64,000 nt of DNA, taken from positions 434,001 to 498,000 of the forward strand of contig NZ_JBHSGI010000005.1 in the NCBI RefSeq assembly GCF_042654245.1, given 5' to 3'. This DNA is from Seohaeicola_A nanhaiensis (GTDB lineage Bacteria > Pseudomonadota > Alphaproteobacteria > Rhodobacterales > Rhodobacteraceae). The notes below the pieces were generated by a model, which saw nothing but the letters and a program-made list of their open reading frames with translations, made no database searches and was not told the origin of the DNA. The translations under genes were made by a program, and so were the position numbers. Each line of letters begins with the position of its first letter. The stretch's first letter is position 1. Below, in pieces: positions 36,096 to 43,984 of this stretch.

Positions 36096-36989
36096 ATGAG
36101 CGAAGAATTCACCACCGAAAAAGCCACCGCCTCAGCCTGGTTCCGCGAGCTGCGCGACCGCATCGTCGCCGCCTTCGAAGGTCTCGAGGACAGCCACGCC
36201 ACCGGCCCCCTCTCCGACGCCGCCCCGGGCCGGTTCGAGGTCACCGAAACCCGCCGCACGGCCGAAGATGGCGGCGACGCGGGCGGCGGCCTGATGAGCG
36301 TGATGCGCGGCGGCCGCGTCTTCGAAAAGGTCGGCGTCAACGTCTCCACCGTCTACGGCACGCTGGGTGCACGCGCGCAACAGGCGATGGCCGCACGCAA
36401 GGGCATCCCCGGCATGGCCGAGGATCCGCGCTTTTGGGCCTCGGGCATCAGCCTCGTCGCCCACATGCAGAACCCGCATGTGCCCGCTGTTCACATGAAC
36501 ACCCGCATGTTCTGGACCCCACACGCCTGGTGGTTCGGCGGCGGATCGGACCTCAACCCCTGCCTCGAATACGCCGAGGACACCGCCCATTTCCACGCCA
36601 CCCAACAGGCGCACCTGGACCCGCACGGGGCGGACATTTACCCCCGCCTCAAGGCCTGGGCGGATGAGTATTTCTACATCCCCCACCGCAAGCGCGCGCG
36701 CGGCGTCGGCGGCATCTTCCTCGACGATCACTGCACCGGCGACTGGGCAACCGATTTCGCCCTGATCCGCGACATCGGCCTCGCCTTCCTCCCGGCCTTC
36801 CAGCCGCTGGTCGAAAAGCGCCGCACGATGGACTGGTCCGCCGCCGACAAGGACGCCCAGCTGGTCCACCGCGGCCTCTACGCCGAATACAACCTGGTCT
36901 ACGACCGCGGCACCAAGTTCGGCCTGGAAACCGGCCACGACGCCAACGCCGTGCTGATGAGCCTGCCGCCCCTGGCCAAATGGGTCTGA
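36096..36989 (+). CDS. hemF: Oxygen-dependent coproporphyrinogen III oxidase
   Basis: HemF performs the aerobic oxidative decarboxylation of coproporphyrinogen III. The 297-residue length and conserved blocks are standard: NPHVPAVHMNTRMFW, WWFGGGSDLNP, YFYIPHRKRARGVGGIFLDD and RGLYAEYNLVYDRGTKFGL. With hemN at 13-14.4 kb, the strain has both oxygen-dependent and oxygen-independent versions of this step. The stop is 1 bp from the convergent methyltransferase gene. Confidence 0.96.
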   Translation: MSEEFTTEKATASAWFRELRDRIVAAFEGLEDSHATGPLSDAAPGRFEVTETRRTAEDGGDAGGGLMSVMRGGRVFEKVGVNVSTVYGTLGARAQQAMAARKGIPGMAEDPRFWASGISLVAHMQNPHVPAVHMNTRMFWTPHAWWFGGGSDLNPCLEYAEDTAHFHATQQAHLDPHGADIYPRLKAWADEYFYIPHRKRARGVGGIFLDDHCTGDWATDFALIRDIGLAFLPAFQPLVEKRRTMDWSAADKDAQLVHRGLYAEYNLVYDRGTKFGLETGHDANAVLMSLPPLAKWV

Positions 36990-36990
36990 C

Positions 36991-37803
36991 CTAGGGGCGG
37001 CGGAAGCCCGTTATCGCCCGCGCACTGTCCTCATCCGCGCGCTTCAACCGCCGGAACGAGGGGCTGCGCCCCTCGCGCAGGTCAAAGTCGGACGTCAGCA
37101 CCGGCAGGTCCAGCGGCTCCCGCGACAGCAGGACCGCCCGCGCCCCGGTCGAGCCATCGAAACGGTGGATGTGCAGGCTGTCCCAGGACAGATGCCCGCC
37201 ATCGGCCAGCATCTGCAGGTCGGCGACAAAGTTATGGCACTCGTGATTCTCCATCAGCAGCACGTATTTCGAGGCCTGTCGCACCATGTTCGACAGCGCG
37301 ACGAAATGGCTGACGGCGGTATGGATATGCATGATCACCGCCTGCGAATAGACCAGCTCGGCCTCTGGCCATCGGTGGCTGTAGGGCATGGTGATGTCCT
37401 GCAGGCCCAGCCGGTCCTTCAGCCCGGGATGCCGCCGCAGAGCAAGGGCCAGCTGCGTCTTGCCCCGGTCGCCGCCGCTCACGCGGACCTCGGGAAACAG
37501 GCCCGCAACGGTCGAGATATGATCCCCGCCGCCGCAGCCGACCTCGTGAACCGACGCCGGACCAAGCCGCCCGACTGCCTCAAGGATCAGCTGCTGGTTG
37601 GGATGGATCGGCACCCCATCCGAAAGCACCGTCCCCTTGGCGGCGTCAAAGCGCAGCTGCCCCGCCCTCGAGACCGCTCGATAGCTGGTTTCGACATCGC
37701 CCTCCAGCCGGCGCTGGTAGCTGTCGGCGGTGTAGTTGCTCCAGTCGAAGTCGTCGTCGTAGAACTTGCGCTTCTTGTAGAAGATGCGCCGCCAGAGTTT
37801 CAT
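36991..37803 (-). CDS. Class I SAM-dependent methyltransferase, substrate unknown
   Basis: The 270-residue protein has a basic N-terminus (MKLWRRIFYKKRKFYDDDFDW). SAM motif I is SVHEVGCGGGDHIS near residue 90, followed by the motif II region (PEAELVYSQAVIMHIH) and later strands. The layout is similar to small-molecule or sugar methyltransferases near cell-surface genes, but no such genes are here. The ATG is at 37803; about 100 bp without genes lies upstream. Confidence 0.78.
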   Translation of the reverse strand: MKLWRRIFYKKRKFYDDDFDWSNYTADSYQRRLEGDVETSYRAVSRAGQLRFDAAKGTVLSDGVPIHPNQQLILEAVGRLGPASVHEVGCGGGDHISTVAGLFPEVRVSGGDRGKTQLALALRRHPGLKDRLGLQDITMPYSHRWPEAELVYSQAVIMHIHTAVSHFVALSNMVRQASKYVLLMENHECHNFVADLQMLADGGHLSWDSLHIHRFDGSTGARAVLLSREPLDLPVLTSDFDLREGRSPSFRRLKRADEDSARAITGFRRP

Positions 37804-37906
37804 CCTGCTCTCCCAGCTTCCTGCCCTGCGCTCCCTGAAGCACTCCGGCGATTCGCGCCAGCGTCTTGCGCCCGCGCAGCGGGCAGGAAAAGCGGTCCTT
37901 CTACCC

Positions 37907-38266
37907 CTAGCGCAGCACCCAGTCGCCCTGCGGCGGCAGAAACACCTCGACCGCCGCCGAAGCGATCACGATCTTTGTCCCGGCCTCGGCATTCTCGACG
38001 TCCAGCCCGCCCTTGACCGCGCGCACGCTCACACGCCCATGCGGCAGGCAGGCGACCAGCGCCTCGGTGTCCACCTGCCCGGGCTCCTGCACCCCGATGG
38101 TCACCTCGACCCGCATCTGCTCTCCGCTCAGGCCCAGCGCCTTGACGATCGGCAGCGAGGAATGGCGGATCGCGTCCTCGATCGCGCGGCTGGCGGCCTT
38201 GGTGTAATCCTGCCCATACTGCACGTTGCCCATGCCCATCTCGATGATCACGCGTTGGTCAGCCAT
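37907..38266 (-). CDS. Lin0512 family protein (second of a tandem pair)
   Basis: The 119-residue protein belongs to the Lin0512 family: VIIEMGMGNVQYGQDYTKAASRAIEDAI, MRVEVTIGVQEPGQVD and a C-terminal strand-rich part. Family function is unknown. It overlaps the preceding paralog by 8 bp, which suggests a hetero-oligomer with stoichiometric synthesis. Confidence 0.85.
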   Translation of the reverse strand: MADQRVIIEMGMGNVQYGQDYTKAASRAIEDAIRHSSLPIVKALGLSGEQMRVEVTIGVQEPGQVDTEALVACLPHGRVSVRAVKGGLDVENAEAGTKIVIASAAVEVFLPPQGDWVLR

Positions 38267-38609
38267 CCGCCCGCTCCATGTCGAAACTCACCGACAGCGC
38301 GGCATTTGCGATGATCGTCGGGTTGCCGCTGCCTTCGGGCCTCGGAATGTCCAGCCCGCCCTCGACCACGTGAATGTCGGGCGTGCCATAGGGAAAGACG
38401 GCGCCCAGCCGCGACGTATCCACCGCGCCGGGATTCTGCACCCCGATCTCGACCTTGATCCGCATGGCGGATTTGTCGAACCCGAACAGCTCGGCCATGT
38501 TGATCGAATTGTGCCACAGCGCGTCCATGATCGCGCGGCGGGCGGCCTCGGTATAATCCCCGCGCCGCAGCGAGGTGCCCATGCCGAATTGGGTCAGCAC
38601 ACGTGTCAT
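38259..38609 (-). CDS. Lin0512 family protein (first of a tandem pair)
   Basis: The 116-residue paralog of the downstream gene has matching landmarks (LTQFGMGTSLRRGDYTEAARRAIMDALWHNSI, MRIKVEIGVQNPGAVD, GGLDI). The conserved GMG and the charged segment after it are in both copies. ATG 38609 is chosen; the longer upstream frame runs into the desaturase gene and looks non-coding. Function is unknown. Confidence 0.85.
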   Translation of the reverse strand: MTRVLTQFGMGTSLRRGDYTEAARRAIMDALWHNSINMAELFGFDKSAMRIKVEIGVQNPGAVDTSRLGAVFPYGTPDIHVVEGGLDIPRPEGSGNPTIIANAALSVSFDMERADG

Positions 38610-38634
38610 TCCGTCTCCTGTCGTGGGTTGCCGG

Positions 38635-39579
38635 TCAGGCGGTCTTCCAACCCGCCTCGGCCAGGGCCGCGCCATAGCCCGGCGCCAGCCGCATCTGATC
38701 ACGCAGACCCTTCGAGATCAACAGGCGGTGCATCCGCGGCAGCCGCCAGCAGGGCACATGCATCACCATGTGATGCTCCAGGTGATAGTTCACCCAATAG
38801 GGCGCCACGAACAGCCGCGCCAGCGGCCCCGCCCGCGTGGTGCGCACGTTCTGCAACGGGTTCTCCGACACCTCGGTCGCGCCATGTTCGGCAATGTTGC
38901 GCACCCGCAGCACGAACTGGAACCAGGTCAGATAGGGCAGCAGCCAGAAGGCAAAGCCATACCACCACGCCCCGGCCAGCCCCATAGCCACCATCACCGC
39001 CAGGAACACCGGCAAGGACAGCCACAGATCGCGCGCCTTGAACGCCTGCGCGAAATCCGAGGCGGCGGCCTTCTTCGCATCGTCGTCCCCGGCCAGACGA
39101 AACGACATCATCACCTGCGCCGCCAGCTGCCGGTATCCCGTCTGCCCGGTCAGATCGCGCAGGAACTTCCGCCGAAGCGAGGCGCGCGTGGTGGGAAACT
39201 TCGACGACAGCACCAGATCGGGGTCCTTCTCGGTCTGCGTGAAGCGGTGGTGCGTCAGGTGGTAATGCCGATAGGCCGCCAGCTCTGCCAGAATCGGCCG
39301 CCCGCACAGCCACTCGCCCGCGACCTCGTTCCAGGCCCGGTTGCGGAACAGCGCGTTATGCGCCGCCTCATGCATCAGGATCGCCAGCCCCAGCTGGCGC
39401 GAGCCGATCACCATCACGGCCAAAACAAAGCTCACGGGATTGGGCCACAGCGCGAACAGCCCCACCGCCAGCGCGATGGTGCCCCAGCAATGCAGCACCA
39501 GCCAGGCGCCCATCAGGTTGGACCGTTCGGCCAGCGGACGAATCTCGGCGCTGGTCAGATAGGACTTGCCCGGTGTCAT
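38635..39579 (-). CDS. Membrane fatty-acid desaturase family protein
   Basis: The 314-residue membrane protein has the three histidine boxes of di-iron desaturases: HEAAH (about residue 70), HYHLTHH (about 105) and HLEHH (about 270). Four hydrophobic segments lie around them. The reaction could be acyl-lipid desaturation or hydroxylation. ATG 39579 has an AGGAAAG site. It is upstream of the Lin0512 pair on the same strand (25 bp) and may be co-transcribed. Confidence 0.9.
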   Translation of the reverse strand: MTPGKSYLTSAEIRPLAERSNLMGAWLVLHCWGTIALAVGLFALWPNPVSFVLAVMVIGSRQLGLAILMHEAAHNALFRNRAWNEVAGEWLCGRPILAELAAYRHYHLTHHRFTQTEKDPDLVLSSKFPTTRASLRRKFLRDLTGQTGYRQLAAQVMMSFRLAGDDDAKKAAASDFAQAFKARDLWLSLPVFLAVMVAMGLAGAWWYGFAFWLLPYLTWFQFVLRVRNIAEHGATEVSENPLQNVRTTRAGPLARLFVAPYWVNYHLEHHMVMHVPCWRLPRMHRLLISKGLRDQMRLAPGYGAALAEAGWKTA

Positions 39580-39643
39580 GCGGCTTTCCTCCCGGCCGCC
39601 AGTCTCCGCCCGCCCGGCGCGACCTGTCAACCAGAGCGCGGCG

Positions 39644-40201
39644 TCACTCCGGCACGTGCAGGCCCGTCGGCAGCCCGTCCATGCTGGTCCGGTTGTTGGC
39701 CTCCCAATAGTCCCGGATGCCCTCCGGCCCCTTGGCGTTGTGCCAGTTCTCGATGGCCGCGCGCTCGCCCGTATAGTCGAACAGCGGCACGCCATAGCCG
39801 CAGGAGGTCTGCACCAGATCGAAATGCAGCTTCATGATCTGCCGCGTTCCCAACGGCACCTCACCGCCATAGTGGCGATCGATCAGCGCCCGGAACTCCT
39901 CCGTATCCCAGCCCACCGATTCGCCCCGGCCATAGAGCCGCAGGATCTGCGGCGGCCCCTCGAAGGCGCAGACCATGATGGTCAGCCGACCGTCGGCCAG
40001 CATATGCGCCGCCGTCTCGTTGCCGCTGCCGGTCCGGTCGAGATAGCAGGCGGTGTTGTCATCCAGCAGCCGCAGCGCCCCGATCTCGCGCGGCGAGACG
40101 TTCACCCGGCTGTCCGCCGTCGCCGAGGCGGTAAAGAAGATGTGCTGGCGCAGGATGAACTCCCGCAGCGTGTCATTCAGCGCGTCATATTGCTTGGCCA
40201 T
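39644..40201 (-). CDS. Pyridoxamine 5'-phosphate oxidase-fold (FMN-binding split barrel) protein
   Basis: The 185-residue protein has the split-barrel pattern of the PPOX class: FFTASATADSRVNVSPREIG, LDRTGSGNETAAHML and LTIMVCAFEGPPQILRLYGRGE. The conserved GSGNET segment usually contacts flavin or F420-like cofactor phosphate. It is not the PdxH of vitamin B6 synthesis by sequence, and its substrate is unknown. ATG 40201 has GGAGGGAC upstream. Confidence 0.85.
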   Translation of the reverse strand: MAKQYDALNDTLREFILRQHIFFTASATADSRVNVSPREIGALRLLDDNTACYLDRTGSGNETAAHMLADGRLTIMVCAFEGPPQILRLYGRGESVGWDTEEFRALIDRHYGGEVPLGTRQIMKLHFDLVQTSCGYGVPLFDYTGERAAIENWHNAKGPEGIRDYWEANNRTSMDGLPTGLHVPE

Positions 40202-40251
40202 GAGTCCCTCCGCTTTGCGCGCAGAACTCCACAGAGCCGGGGAAAGTGCAA

Positions 40252-41196
40252 CTACCCGCGCCAGTCGAAGAACCCCGGCCCCGCCCGCTCCAGCAGATCC
40301 GCCGCCATCTCGCGCCCCAGCGCCGCGCCATCCGCCACCGGACATGTGCGGTCGTCGGAAATCGCCTCGGACCCGTCCGGGCGCAGCACCTGCCCGCGCA
40401 GTCGCAGCGTCCCGCCTGTGACCTCGGCCAGCCCGGCAATGGGCGTCTCGCAGGAACCGTCCAGCGCTGCCAGCAGCGCCCGTTCCGCCGTCAGCCGCTC
40501 GGCCGTCGCCGCGTCGTGGATCGCCGCCAGCATCCCGGCGACGCGCGCATCGTCCAGCCGCCGCTCGATCCCGATCGCCCCCTGCGCGATGGCCGGCAGC
40601 ATGTCGTCCGGCGCAATTGGCGTCGCCGGCACATCCGTCCGCCCCAGCCGGTTCAGCCCCGCCATGGCGAGGAAGGTGCAGACCGCCACGCCATCGGCCA
40701 GCTTGCGCAGCCGCGTCTGCACGTTGCCGCGGAACTCCACCACCTGCAGATCGGGCCGCCGGTGCAGCAGCTGCGCCCGCCGCCGCAGGCTCGACGTGCC
40801 GACCACCGCGCCCTCGGGCAGCTCCGCCAGGCCCCGCGCAGCGGGCGACACAAAGGCATCCCGCACATCCTCGCGCGGCAGATAGCAGTCCAGCACCAGC
40901 CCCTCGGGCTGCAGCACCGGCATGTCCTTCATCGAATGCACCGCGATGTCGATCCGGCCCGCCAGCAGGTCGGCCTCGATCTCGCGCGTGAACAGCCCCT
41001 TGCCGCCCAGCTCCTTCAGCGCCCGGTCCTGCACCCGGTCGCCCGTGGTCAGGATCGTCACGATCTCGAAGGCGTCGCCCGGCAGGTCAAAGGCGGCGGC
41101 CAGCCGGTCGCGGGTTTCATGCGCCTGCGCCAGCGCCAGGGGCGAGCCACGGGTGCCGATCTTCAGCGGGGTGTCAGGGGAAGGAAGCTGTGTCAT
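40252..41196 (-). CDS. hemC: Porphobilinogen deaminase (hydroxymethylbilane synthase)
   Basis: HemC polymerises four porphobilinogens into hydroxymethylbilane. Its 314 residues include the opening KIGTRGSPLALAQA, the substrate loop IDIAVHSMKDMP, VEFRGNVQTRLRKL and the cofactor Cys in LDGSCETPIAG. It is divergent from hemE with 118 bp between. An upstream in-frame ATG at 41322 would place 42 extra residues across the hemE start; ATG 41196 begins the family N-terminus. Confidence 0.95.
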   Translation of the reverse strand: MTQLPSPDTPLKIGTRGSPLALAQAHETRDRLAAAFDLPGDAFEIVTILTTGDRVQDRALKELGGKGLFTREIEADLLAGRIDIAVHSMKDMPVLQPEGLVLDCYLPREDVRDAFVSPAARGLAELPEGAVVGTSSLRRRAQLLHRRPDLQVVEFRGNVQTRLRKLADGVAVCTFLAMAGLNRLGRTDVPATPIAPDDMLPAIAQGAIGIERRLDDARVAGMLAAIHDAATAERLTAERALLAALDGSCETPIAGLAEVTGGTLRLRGQVLRPDGSEAISDDRTCPVADGAALGREMAADLLERAGPGFFDWRG

Positions 41197-41314
41197 GCCG
41201 ATGTCTTTAGTCGCGTCAGATTGCCCTGACAACGCCCCCGGCGCTTGACATTTCGCCCGCCGCCCGTGACCCATCGCCCCAGCCGGGACAGGCCCGGGGC
41301 GGGAAGGAACGAGC

Positions 41315-42343
41315 ATGGCCAAGAAACTGATGCGGGCGCTGGCGGGCGAGGTTCAGCACACGCCGCCGATCTGGATGATGCGCCAGGCGGGCCGCTACCT
41401 GCCCGAATACCGCGCCACCCGCGCGCAGGCCGGCGATTTCCTCTCGCTCTGCTACAATCCCGACCTCGCCGCCGAGGTCACGCTGCAACCGATCCGCCGC
41501 TACGGCTTCGACGCGGCGATTCTCTTCGCCGACATCCTGCTGGTGCCCCAGGCGCTGGGGGCCGACCTCTGGTTCGTCACCGGCGAGGGCCCGCGCCTCT
41601 CGACCGTGACCGCCCAGGCCGATTTCGACGCCCTGAAACCGGCCGGGGCGATTCACGAAACCCTCGCCCCCGTCTACGAGACGCTGCGCATCCTCACCCG
41701 CGAACTGCCCCAGGAAACCGCGCTCATAGGGTTCGCCGGCGCGCCCTGGACCGTCGCCACCTACATGATCGCCGGGCGCGGCACGCCCGACCAGGCCCCG
41801 GCCCATGCGCTCAAGGCCGAGAATCGCGCCCTCTTCGAGGCCCTGCTCGACCGGATCACCGAGGCGACGATTCTCTACCTCTCCGCCCAGATCGAGGCCG
41901 GCGCCGAGGTGGTGAAGCTCTTCGACAGCTGGGCCGGCTCGCTGAAAGGCGCCGATTTCGACACCTACGCCGTTGCCCCCGCGAAACGCATCATCGCCGC
42001 GCTGAAGGCACGCCACCCGGGCGTGCCGATCATCGCCTTCCCGCGCGAAGCCGGCCCCGCCTACGAGGGTTTCGCCCGCGCCACCGGCGCCGACTGCGTC
42101 GCGCTCGACAACTCCGTCGACGCCGCCTGGGCCGCCGCCCATGTGCAAAAGGACGGCTGCGTGCAGGGCAACCTCGCCCCCGGCCATATGGTCACCGGCG
42201 GCCCCGAGCTCGACGCCGCCGCCCGCGCCATCGTCGAGGCCTTCCGGGGAGGCCCCCACATCTTCAACCTCGGCCACGGCATCACCCCCGACGCCGACCC
42301 CGACAACGTGCAACGCATGATCGACGCAGTTCGCAGCGCATGA
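41315..42343 (+). CDS. hemE: Uroporphyrinogen decarboxylase
   Basis: HemE converts uroporphyrinogen III to coproporphyrinogen III. Its 342 residues have the signatures PPIWMMRQAGRYLPEYR and GFAGAPWTVATYMIAG, the catalytic Asp in AILFADILLVPQALG and the closing GHGITPDADPDNV. It is divergent from hemC; the two consecutive pathway steps probably share a control region. The tRNA-Met gene lies 55 bp beyond its stop. Confidence 0.97.
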   Translation: MAKKLMRALAGEVQHTPPIWMMRQAGRYLPEYRATRAQAGDFLSLCYNPDLAAEVTLQPIRRYGFDAAILFADILLVPQALGADLWFVTGEGPRLSTVTAQADFDALKPAGAIHETLAPVYETLRILTRELPQETALIGFAGAPWTVATYMIAGRGTPDQAPAHALKAENRALFEALLDRITEATILYLSAQIEAGAEVVKLFDSWAGSLKGADFDTYAVAPAKRIIAALKARHPGVPIIAFPREAGPAYEGFARATGADCVALDNSVDAAWAAAHVQKDGCVQGNLAPGHMVTGGPELDAAARAIVEAFRGGPHIFNLGHGITPDADPDNVQRMIDAVRSA

Positions 42344-42398
42344 CGCACATTGCCCCTTGACGCCCCCCGCCACCTGCCTTACCTCCGCCCTCGCCTGT

Positions 42399-42475
42399 GG
42401 CGGAGTAGCTCAGTTGGTTAGAGCAGCGGAATCATAATCCGCGTGTCGGGGGTTCAAGTCCCTCCTCCGCTACCA
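42399..42475 (+). tRNA. tRNA-Met (CAT), elongator type
   Basis: The 77-nt cloverleaf has CCA encoded. The acceptor GGCGGAG pairs with CTCCGCT (G1-T72 wobble), and the D-loop is AGCTCAGTTGGTTAGAGC. The anticodon loop ATCATAA, between GCGGA and TCCGC, has anticodon CAT, and the T-arm is GGGGGTTCAAGTCCCTC. The paired acceptor argues against initiator tRNA, which has an unpaired 1-72. A lysidine-modified tRNA-Ile2 cannot be excluded by anticodon alone. Confidence 0.93.
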
Positions 42476-42593
42476 TAATTCCCGGATCGTCATGTCGAGA
42501 AGACCCGGCGCGCCCCGCCGGGGGCTTATGCCGCATTGCCTGCGGCCGACACCCATCCCTAATACGCAGGGACGCCCCAAGGATCCGGCTGAC

Positions 42594-43034
42594 ATGACCA
42601 TCCCCGCCCCGACCCACAGCCTGCGCCCCGCGCTCACCGCGGAAATTTCCGCCCGCACCGGCCTGACCGAACAGGTCATCGAAACCCTGGTGCACCGCTT
42701 CTACGGCAAGATCGCCGCCGACCCCGTGCTCGGCCCGATCTTTGCCGAACGCATCACCGACTGGCCGCCGCATCTTGCGCGGATGACCGCCTTCTGGTCC
42801 TCGGTCGCGCTGATGACCGGCCGCTATCACGGCGCGCCGGTCCCCAAGCACATGAACCTGCCCGTCACCTGGGACCATTTCGACCGCTGGCTCGACATCT
42901 TCCGCGCCACCGCGCTTGAAACCTGCACGCCCGAAGGGGCGGCCCTCGTGATCGACCGGGCCGAACGCATCGCCCGCTCCCTGCACATGGCCACGCAGGA
43001 CGCGCAGCGCGCGGGCGTTCCCGTCCTGCGCTGA
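42594..43034 (+). CDS. Group III truncated hemoglobin
   Basis: The 146-residue protein has the 2-on-2 globin pattern of group III: the B-helix HRFYGKIAADPVLGPIF, WPPHLARMTAFWSSVALMTGRYHG and the proximal His region. It may serve oxygen, NO or sulfide chemistry in the cytoplasm. The conserved part begins near residue 12. ATG 42594 is preferred over a frame extension that would overlap the tRNA flank. Confidence 0.88.
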   Translation: MTIPAPTHSLRPALTAEISARTGLTEQVIETLVHRFYGKIAADPVLGPIFAERITDWPPHLARMTAFWSSVALMTGRYHGAPVPKHMNLPVTWDHFDRWLDIFRATALETCTPEGAALVIDRAERIARSLHMATQDAQRAGVPVLR

Positions 43035-43155
43035 CAGCGGGTCATCTTCCCCCCAAAAGCTCCTAGCAACGCCGCCTCACGCGGGCGCGCGCCGGAGCGT
43101 GCTGCCCTCAAAAAAGGCGCCAGCAAATACCCAACCAATTCACTCAGGTTGATCC

Positions 43156-43183
43156 TTGACATATCCGACTCTTTCAGTAAATT
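43156..43183 (+). promoter_or_regulatory. Possible sigma-70-type promoter upstream of hemP
   Basis: TTGACA (43156-43161), a 16-bp spacer and TAAATT (43178-43183) lie about 140 bp upstream of hemP in a gene-free stretch of 290 bp (43035-43324). I found no convincing iron-rhodo box (TGA-N9-TCA) or Irr box, so iron control is not shown by the sequence. Confidence 0.4.
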
Positions 43184-43324
43184 TTGCCCCACATCCACGC
43201 CACCCATTTCCGAGGCAGCCGGGACCGTACGACATCAATGGAGATCATCCGTGACCGACCCGACTGACCCCGATTCCGGAAAGGCAGGGTATGTTCGCCC
43301 TTTGGACCGCGTGGAGCCCAGAAC

Positions 43325-43480
43325 ATGACCATGTCTTCCCCTATCCAGACCACCACCTCCCTGCCCGCCTATGACGCGCGGGCCCTCACCCAGGACGGCA
43401 ACCAGGCCCAGATCGTGCTCGACGGTCAGGTCTACACCCTGCGCATCACCCGCGCCGGCAAGCTGATCCTGACCAAATGA
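43325..43480 (+). CDS. hemP: Hemin uptake protein HemP
   Basis: The 51-residue protein has the HemP signature: DARALTQDGNQAQIVLDGQ followed by VYTLRITRAGKLILTK. Small HemP/HmuP proteins help activate or control heme and iron uptake genes. ATG 43325 has GGAG eight bases upstream. The stop overlaps the next gene (ATGA), making it the first gene of an iron-linked run. Confidence 0.9.
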   Translation: MTMSSPIQTTTSLPAYDARALTQDGNQAQIVLDGQVYTLRITRAGKLILTK

Positions 43481-43974
43481 GAATGCGCTTCGACTTTCCC
43501 GATCCCGAACCGGCCACGCCCCGCGGCGGCGCGCCGGTGGGGTATCTGCGAGAGATGAGCGCGCTGGAACAGGCGGCGATCCTCTGCCTGCGCGGCTGGT
43601 GCGACAGCACGGCCAAGGGCCAGATCGCCAACAGCTTCCGACTCTCCATGGAACCCGACGCCGCCGAGGACGCCATCGCCGATCTCGACGCACTGATGTC
43701 GACCGCCGTCGGCGCCGCCCGCCGCCCGCTGATGCGGCACGACCTCACCTGCCGCTGCGTCGGCGGCGACGAATGCGCCTTCGCCCAGCTGATGGCCGCC
43801 GCCGCCCAGCAGGACCGCGAAGAGGCGACGCTCTTCGCCTGCACCCTCATGCGCGGTCCCGCCGCCTTCGAGGTGGTGCGTCTGGCCGGGTCCTTCGGCC
43901 CCGCGCTGATGCGCATGGCCCACACTCCGGCGACGGGGCTGTCGTCTCCCTCGCCCTCCGCCTTCAAGCACTGA
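43477..43974 (+). CDS. Unknown protein of the hemP-imelysin locus
   Basis: The 165-residue, mostly helical cytoplasmic protein starts within the hemP stop (ATGA) and ends 10 bp before the imelysin gene. It has a CxC pair (LTCRCVGGDECAF) that could bind metal, and helices on both sides (YLREMSALEQAAILCLRGWC, REEATLFACTLMRGPAAFEVVRLA). I do not recognise a family. Its position between two iron-linked genes suggests a metal-related role, by inference only. Confidence 0.7.
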   Translation: MRMRFDFPDPEPATPRGGAPVGYLREMSALEQAAILCLRGWCDSTAKGQIANSFRLSMEPDAAEDAIADLDALMSTAVGAARRPLMRHDLTCRCVGGDECAFAQLMAAAAQQDREEATLFACTLMRGPAAFEVVRLAGSFGPALMRMAHTPATGLSSPSPSAFKH

Positions 43975-43984
43975 AAGGACTCCT

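Noticed and set aside
39580..39795. N-terminal extension of the desaturase
   Set aside because: The extra 72 codons are Arg/Gly/Thr-rich and overlap the next gene; ATG 39579 has a good ribosome-binding site.
43035..43324. Iron-responsive (RirA or Irr) operator upstream of hemP
   Set aside because: Expected for this locus, but no TGA-N9-TCA or Irr-type palindrome was found by eye.
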